From Desulfobacterales bacterium (lineage in GTDB: Bacteria > Desulfobacterota > Desulfobacteria > Desulfobacterales > JAHIVH01), in assembly GCA_020056645.1 (NCBI GenBank), contig JAGVHJ010000282.1, positions 1 through 8,939 on the forward strand: DNA of 8,939 nucleotides. The letters run 5' to 3'. The notes under the pieces are model-generated. The model saw only the letters and a list, made by a program, of their open reading frames with translations, did not search any database and was not told the origin of the DNA. Position numbers and translations under genes: made by a program. This document shows, piece after piece, positions 5,573-8,939 of this stretch. Positions within the stretch are counted from its first letter, which is position 1; every line of letters begins with the position of its first letter.

Positions 5573-5717
5573 ATTCGATGTTCAAGTTTTTGTTAATTTT
5601 CCCAACTCCGGCGTTGGAAAAAAAATTTGATCCTCGAAATACGACATGTATTCCTGCGGTCAAATTTTTTTTCCGCCTTGGATTTGAACAAATTTCCTAA
5701 AAACTTGAAGATCGAGT
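5573..5717. repeat. Family A: 145-bp imperfect palindrome just after tsaD, probable terminator
   Basis: The outer arms 5573-5591 and 5699-5717 are inverted copies matching at 17 of 19 bases (core TTCAAGTTTTT / AAAAACTTGAA). The inner arms GGAAAAAAAATTTGA (5616-5630) and TCAAATTTTTTTTCC (5660-5674) are perfect over 15 bp and continue imperfectly to a centre near 5645. A small hairpin CCAAC-TCCGGC-GTTGG (5602-5617) sits in the left half. It starts 2 bases after the tsaD stop and ends exactly where the shortened family B copy begins. The A/T-tract stem could serve as a bidirectional terminator for tsaD. A fragment of the inner arm recurs at 5945-5967, suggesting a dispersed family. No flanking duplication is visible. 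Confidence 0.8.
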
Positions 5718-5790
5718 GTAACTATTTAGCATTGATTCATTAGGATGGCGAAAAGCCCGTTTTAGCGCAAAAAGCCCTCGAAGCTCTCCG
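5718..5790 (+). repeat. Family B, copy 3: internally deleted and right-truncated
   Basis: GTAACTATTTAG (5718-5729) matches the left terminal repeat of the complete element with one change. The next bases follow it through GATTCAT and ATGGCGAAAAGCCCGTTTT. The copy then jumps to the segment aligned with 2969-2994 (TAGCGCAAAAAGCCCTCGAAG against TAACGCAAAACGCCTTCGAAG), so roughly 90 bp of the centre is missing. Similarity ends after GCTCTC, and no right terminal repeat follows. The orientation is the same as copies 1 and 2. Confidence 0.8.
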
Positions 5791-5794
5791 GCGG

Positions 5795-5813
5795 CCCGCT
5801 TTTAAAAAGCGGG
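5795..5813. terminator. Perfect 9-bp hairpin CCCGCTTTT-A-AAAAGCGGG
   Basis: A perfect 9-bp inverted repeat around one A lies between the convergent tsaD and CNNM genes. No T-run follows directly, although AGGTTTTTAG comes about a dozen bases later on the plus strand. It may add to termination or be the end of an older repeat insertion. Terminator function is tentative. Confidence 0.4.
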
Positions 5814-5944
5814 ACAAAGAGGTTTTTAGATGGTGTTTATGGAACCTTTATTTGGATATGTTTGGCACCCTTTTCAAAAGGTTGGCCCCCGGCAGGGCCG
5901 AAGGAGGCGCGTCCCAAATGCGATTACCCTGGAAGAGTTACGAA

Positions 5945-5967
5945 GTATTTCGAGGATTAAAATTTGA
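5945..5967 (-). repeat. Fragment of family A palindrome
   Basis: GTATTTCGAGGAT at 5945-5957 is an exact reverse complement of the family A inner arm (ATCCTCGAAATAC, 5630-5642). It is followed, as there, by an A/T stretch (TAAAATTTGA against CAAATTTTTT). The match is short but specific and close by, suggesting a decayed or differently rearranged family member. Confidence 0.55.
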
Positions 5968-6010
5968 GCCTGACGCGGAAAGTGGGAAAAAAGAGGGCTT
6001 TCGTTCAGGC
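5968..6010 (-). terminator. Candidate terminator of the CNNM gene
   Basis: GCCTGA (5968-5973) pairs with TCAGGC (6005-6010), and inside it GAAAG pairs with CTTTC, leaving an interior loop and a loop of about 15 nt. Read leftward it begins one base after the stop codon and is followed by TCAAATTTTAATCC, a modest T-rich stretch. This is a plausible but imperfect rho-independent terminator. Confidence 0.4.
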
Positions 6011-6011
6011 G

Positions 6012-7334
6012 CTATTTGGGGATGTTGGGGTGATGGTCCGGTTTGTCCGTGGGTTCAGGCAGGCGGCTTGCCAACACTTTGTCGATACGGTTTCCGTCAA
6101 GATCCATGACTTCAAGCCGCCACCCCTGCCATTCGGTAATATCACCGGTGCGGGGAACCTTGCCGACCAGCCACATGACCATGCCGCTCAAGGTGTGGTA
6201 GCGACCTTTTTCCTCCTCGGGAACGCTTTTCAGATCGAGCCGGTCCTTGAGCACGGGGATAGGGATCAGACCATCGATCAGCCAGGAGCCGTCTTGCCGT
6301 TGAACGGCCCAGACATCCTCCGGGTCGCGCGGCTTGAACTCTCCAGCCAGGGCCTCCAGGAGATCTTGCAGCGTGACGAGCCCCAGGATCTCTCCATATT
6401 CATCGACGACAAACACCATCTGAACGCCGGATTCCCGGAACTGTTCCAACAGCTTCATGCCGGTCAGCGATTCGGGCACATAGACAGCGGGCCGCAGATA
6501 GTCGACGATATCGCCCGACTCCCCCTTTAAATGGTGTTTGAGCAGGCGCTTGGCGGAGATGACCCCCAGCACATCGTCCATGCCTCCCCGGCATACGGGA
6601 AAGCGGGAGTGATCGGAGTCGATCAGGCTTTCCAGACTGTCTTCAAAGGGCTCTTCGATGTCAAGATAGATGATCTCGCTTCGCGGTGTCATCAGGGAGG
6701 CGATCTGCCGGTCATCAAGGCGAAAAACGTTTCGAACCATCTCATGCTCATGTTTTTCGATGACGCCCGTCTGGGAGCCTTCGACCAGCATGGCGTGAAT
6801 ATCCTCTTCGGTGAGATGGGAGCTGTCAAGCTCCTTTTTGCCCATGAGCCGTAAAATGCCGTCGGTGGAGACAGAAAGCAGATAGACAAAGGGGCGTGAC
6901 AGGTGGGATAGAAGGGAGATCGGGTGGGCCATGAGCCTCGCAATTCCCTCGGCATTGAACTGTGCGATCCGTTTGGGAACCAGTTCACCCACCACAATGG
7001 TTAGAAAGGTGATCCCCATGACCACGAGGGTCGTGGCGCCGATGGCGCTCTGTTTTTCATCAAGGCCCACTTTGTGAAGCAGCGCGGCAAGAGGCGTGGA
7101 AAGGGCCGCGTCTCCGACAATTCCATTCAGAATGCCGATGGCGGTGATGCCGATCTGAATAGTGGACATAAAGTGGGTGGGCTCCTCCCCAAGGCGCATG
7201 GCGATGAAGGCGGAACGGTCTCCATCTTCCGCCAGCCGATGCAGACGGCTCTTCCTTGCCGTTATAAGCGCCATCTCCGACATGGCGAAGAGGCCGTTTA
7301 GCACAATCAGGGCTAACAATAAAACAATATCCAA
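6012..7334 (-). CDS. CNNM/CBS-domain membrane protein (hemolysin-C/CorB/PaeA-like ion transporter)
   Basis: The 440-residue product has the full UPF0053 architecture. An N-terminal CNNM (DUF21) membrane domain occupies about 1-190, with hydrophobic segments near 2-18, 58-76, 97-118 and 135-155, AMSEMALITARKSRL after the first and GELVPKRIA at 116-124. A pair of CBS domains spans about 205-330 (MTPRSEIIYLD, FPVCRGGMDDVLGVIS, FVVDEYGEILGLVTLQDLLE). A CorC_HlyC domain occupies about 340-425 (DGSWLIDGLIPI...GNRIDKVL). Characterised relatives (CorB, MpfA, PaeA) export Mg2+ or polyamines; the haemolysin name is historical and the substrate here is unknown. The start is TTG at 7334, backed by a strong AAGGAG seven bases upstream and by a normal N-terminus; the next ATG, at residue 18, would cut into the first membrane segment. 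It begins 35 nt after nagZ stops, so it is probably the last gene of that transcript. Confidence 0.92.
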   Translation of the reverse strand: MDIVLLLALIVLNGLFAMSEMALITARKSRLHRLAEDGDRSAFIAMRLGEEPTHFMSTIQIGITAIGILNGIVGDAALSTPLAALLHKVGLDEKQSAIGATTLVVMGITFLTIVVGELVPKRIAQFNAEGIARLMAHPISLLSHLSRPFVYLLSVSTDGILRLMGKKELDSSHLTEEDIHAMLVEGSQTGVIEKHEHEMVRNVFRLDDRQIASLMTPRSEIIYLDIEEPFEDSLESLIDSDHSRFPVCRGGMDDVLGVISAKRLLKHHLKGESGDIVDYLRPAVYVPESLTGMKLLEQFRESGVQMVFVVDEYGEILGLVTLQDLLEALAGEFKPRDPEDVWAVQRQDGSWLIDGLIPIPVLKDRLDLKSVPEEEKGRYHTLSGMVMWLVGKVPRTGDITEWQGWRLEVMDLDGNRIDKVLASRLPEPTDKPDHHPNIPK

Positions 7335-7369
7335 TCGTTTCTCCTTTGGCGTTCAAGTACACCTTGTTT

Positions 7370-8392
7370 CTATACCGGCATCCCCAGGAAGAGGCGCTTT
7401 AACGTGAAAATTCTCTCTACAGATTTGATCGCGTTCGTTCGATTATTTTCTGACGCCGTGATGGTGTTGAACATTTCGTTGAACGCGGCTTCGATCTTTG
7501 GACCCTTATGGCAGATCAGCACAATATCGATCTCCGCGTCAACAATCCGGCGGATCAGCACCGGGATGTCATCCTGGATGGCTTTCATGTCGAGGTCGTC
7601 TGTAAGGACCACCCCCTGGAATCCCAGACGCTCCCTAAGAAGGGCTTTTGAAATTTTTTGAGAGAGACTCGCCGGCCACTCGGGATCAATGTCCTGATAG
7701 AGAATGTGGGAGAGCATGATGCCCGACACATGGTCCTGAATCGCTCGTTTAAAAGGAACGAGGTCTGTTTGCTCCAGGATTTCAAAGGGGGTCTCCAGAT
7801 AAGGAAGCTCGAAATGGGAGTCAAGAGAGGTGCGCCCGATTCCGGGAAAATGTTTTCCCACAGCCATGACGCCGTTTTTCTGCAAGGTCTCTATGACCAC
7901 GCTCCCCAGGTCGGCCACCCGATGGCAATCGCCCCCGAAGACCCGTTTATGGTTGACGCCGGAAAACCCCTCTGGCTCCACGTCCAGAACCGGTGTCAGG
8001 TTCATGTTGAGACCCACCTCCCCCATCTCCCTTGCGGTTGTTTCGGCGAAATGGCGGGCCGCTTCTGGTGTTTTAAGGCCGGGCTGGCCTTCGGGAAAAA
8101 GGGTGAAGGGGGCCTTGAGCCGGGCCACCGTCCCCCCCTCCTGGTCGATGGCGATGAAGAGGGGCGGTTTTCCCAGGGAGGCGGCATAGCTCTGAGCCTC
8201 CCTGGTCAACTCCCGGATCTGGGAAGGGGAGCTGATGTTCCGTGAAAAAAGGATGAGGCCTCCCACATTCAATTCGCCGATAAGGAACTTCAGATCTTCG
8301 TTGAACCTAACGCCATCAAATCCGGCCATGAGCCTCTGCCCCGCCGCCATTTTATCTGACATGCCTTTATATGATGAAAGATTTTCTTCCAT
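7370..8392 (-). CDS. nagZ: Beta-N-acetylhexosaminidase, glycoside hydrolase family 3 (NagZ-like)
   Basis: NagZ removes GlcNAc from anhydro-muropeptides in the cytoplasm during cell-wall recycling. The 340-residue product is a single GH3 TIM-barrel domain with no signal peptide, as expected. Motifs: NVGGLILFSRNI (42-53), AIDQEGGTVARL (81-92), LTPVLDV (132-138), GKHFPGIGRTSLDSHFELP (179-197) with the Asp191-His193 catalytic dyad, GIMLSHI, and VLTDDLDM (262-269) with nucleophile Asp265. HFPGIG replaces the commoner HFPGHG, while the catalytic residues are kept. The ATG at 8392 is chosen because AGGAGC lies 2 bases upstream of it, overlapping the mltG stop codon; Met11 and Met15 are alternatives with less support. 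The 6-nt gap to mltG indicates an operon, joining glycan-strand release to recycling. Confidence 0.92.
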   Translation of the reverse strand: MEENLSSYKGMSDKMAAGQRLMAGFDGVRFNEDLKFLIGELNVGGLILFSRNISSPSQIRELTREAQSYAASLGKPPLFIAIDQEGGTVARLKAPFTLFPEGQPGLKTPEAARHFAETTAREMGEVGLNMNLTPVLDVEPEGFSGVNHKRVFGGDCHRVADLGSVVIETLQKNGVMAVGKHFPGIGRTSLDSHFELPYLETPFEILEQTDLVPFKRAIQDHVSGIMLSHILYQDIDPEWPASLSQKISKALLRERLGFQGVVLTDDLDMKAIQDDIPVLIRRIVDAEIDIVLICHKGPKIEAAFNEMFNTITASENNRTNAIKSVERIFTLKRLFLGMPV

Positions 8393-8398
8393 ATGCTC

Positions 8399-8939
8399 CT
8401 ATCTCCGTCCGAGCTGATATCTGCGCACGGCCATGGCGTGGTCTTTAAAGGTGGTTGAAAATTCATGGGTTTTATCTTTTTTTGCTACAAAGTAGAGAAA
8501 ATCGCTCGATTCCGGATAGAGGGCCGCTTCAATGGACTCCTTGCCAGGATTGGCGATGGGGCCCGGCGGCAATCCCCGGATCTGGTATGTGTTATAGGGC
8601 GTTATGGTCTCCAGGTCTTTCCGGGTGATGTTTCCGCAAAAATCGGGCATGCCGTAGATCACGGTGGGGTCGGCCTCAAGCCGCATGTTTTTTTTAAGCC
8701 GGTTATGAAAAACCGATGAAATAAGCGGCCTTTCGTGGGAAACGCCGGTCTCTTTTTCAATGATGGAGGCAAGGGTCAACACCTGGTGAAGGCTCATCTT
8801 GAGACTCCGGGCCCGCGCTTCCCATGCGGGGGTGATGACCGATCGGAGCCGCTCCACCATGGTTTTGATGATCTCTTTTTCCATGATCCCTTTTGGAAAA
8901 TGGTAGGTGTCGGGGAAAAGATACCCTTCGCATGTTTCC
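8399..8939 (-). CDS. mltG: Endolytic murein transglycosylase MltG, C-terminal part (cut by window edge)
   Basis: The frame is open to the right edge, so only the C-terminal 179 residues are seen; the N-terminal membrane anchor and LysM-like region lie outside. The visible part opens with the YceG/MltG signature EGYLFPDTYHF (visible residues 4-14). It contains LASIIEKETG with the catalytic Glu at visible residue 61 (codon 8756-8758), then ERPLISSVFHNRL, MRLEADPTVIYG, ITPYNTYQIRGLPPGPIANPG, AALYPE and a final FVAKKDKTHEFSTTFKDH. MltG is an inner-membrane lytic transglycosylase that cleaves nascent glycan strands and helps set their length. An internal ATG at 8884 is not the start, because the signature lies upstream of it. 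nagZ follows after 6 bases. Confidence 0.96.
   Translation of the reverse strand, partial: ETCEGYLFPDTYHFPKGIMEKEIIKTMVERLRSVITPAWEARARSLKMSLHQVLTLASIIEKETGVSHERPLISSVFHNRLKKNMRLEADPTVIYGMPDFCGNITRKDLETITPYNTYQIRGLPPGPIANPGKESIEAALYPESSDFLYFVAKKDKTHEFSTTFKDHAMAVRRYQLGRR

Larger units (their letters stand above)
5814..6011. other. Non-coding spacer with repeat fragments
   Basis: No gene is supported here. It holds several short inverted repeats (CCTTTT-C-AAAAGG around 5869-5881, GGCCC-CCGGCA-GGGCC around 5885-5900), the family A fragment and the terminator-like hairpin listed separately. An 85-codon open frame crossing it has no family resemblance and runs into the opposite-strand gene, so it is not called. 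Confidence 0.6.

Noticed and set aside
5852..6109. 85-codon frame in the tsaD/CNNM spacer
   Set aside because: It crosses repeat fragments and then runs antisense into the CNNM coding region. No domain or ribosome-binding site is apparent.
7155..7165. CTGAATAGTGG, resembling the right terminal repeat of family B
   Set aside because: It lies inside the CNNM gene and encodes the conserved TIQIG stretch. No other element sequence surrounds it, so it is a chance match.

Overview
The window looks like ordinary chromosome from a Gram-negative bacterium, most likely a Desulfobacterota / former Deltaproteobacteria lineage. This is a judgement from protein flavour (a ThrH-type homoserine kinase substitute next to hom, a NagZ with the HFPGIG variant) and from AT-rich dispersed palindromic repeats between moderately GC-rich genes. 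The species cannot be named from the sequence alone. Eight protein genes are well supported (one cut by the window edge), plus one initiator tRNA.

Layout. Positions 1-164 hold the right-hand part of a dispersed repeat (family B, copy 1). Then come, all read leftward, a rho-independent terminator (192-223), initiator tRNA-fMet (233-309) with its own promoter (324-352), a DUF167/YggU protein (391-699), thrH (721-1329) and homoserine dehydrogenase hom (1482-2810). The hom/purM divergent spacer (2811-3336) contains a complete 236-bp miniature inverted-repeat element (family B, copy 2; 2833-3068). It has terminal inverted repeats and a perfect 8-bp flanking duplication, and it sits directly upstream of the hom ribosome-binding site. 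Reading rightward are purM (3337-4383), a 168-bp spacer with a possible 30-residue ORF, and tsaD (4552-5571). The convergent spacer 5572-6011 is packed with repeats: a 145-bp imperfect palindrome (family A), a shortened family B copy abutting it, a perfect 9-bp hairpin and further fragments. From 6012 to the right edge a leftward, tightly packed cluster is transcribed in the order mltG (cut by the edge), nagZ, then a CNNM/CBS membrane transporter gene.

Function. Hom makes homoserine, and ThrH can phosphorylate it using phosphoserine as donor, so the pair plausibly forms a threonine-pathway unit. PurM belongs to purine synthesis and TsaD to t6A tRNA modification; they only share a strand. MltG and NagZ act on peptidoglycan (glycan-strand release and muropeptide recycling), and the CNNM protein is probably a divalent-cation exporter.

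The coding genes are housekeeping. The unusual content is the non-coding repeats: an apparently non-autonomous transposable element with IS66-like ends that separates hom from its likely original promoter, and a second, unrelated long palindrome just after tsaD. No CRISPR array, defence gene, phage gene or transposase gene is visible.
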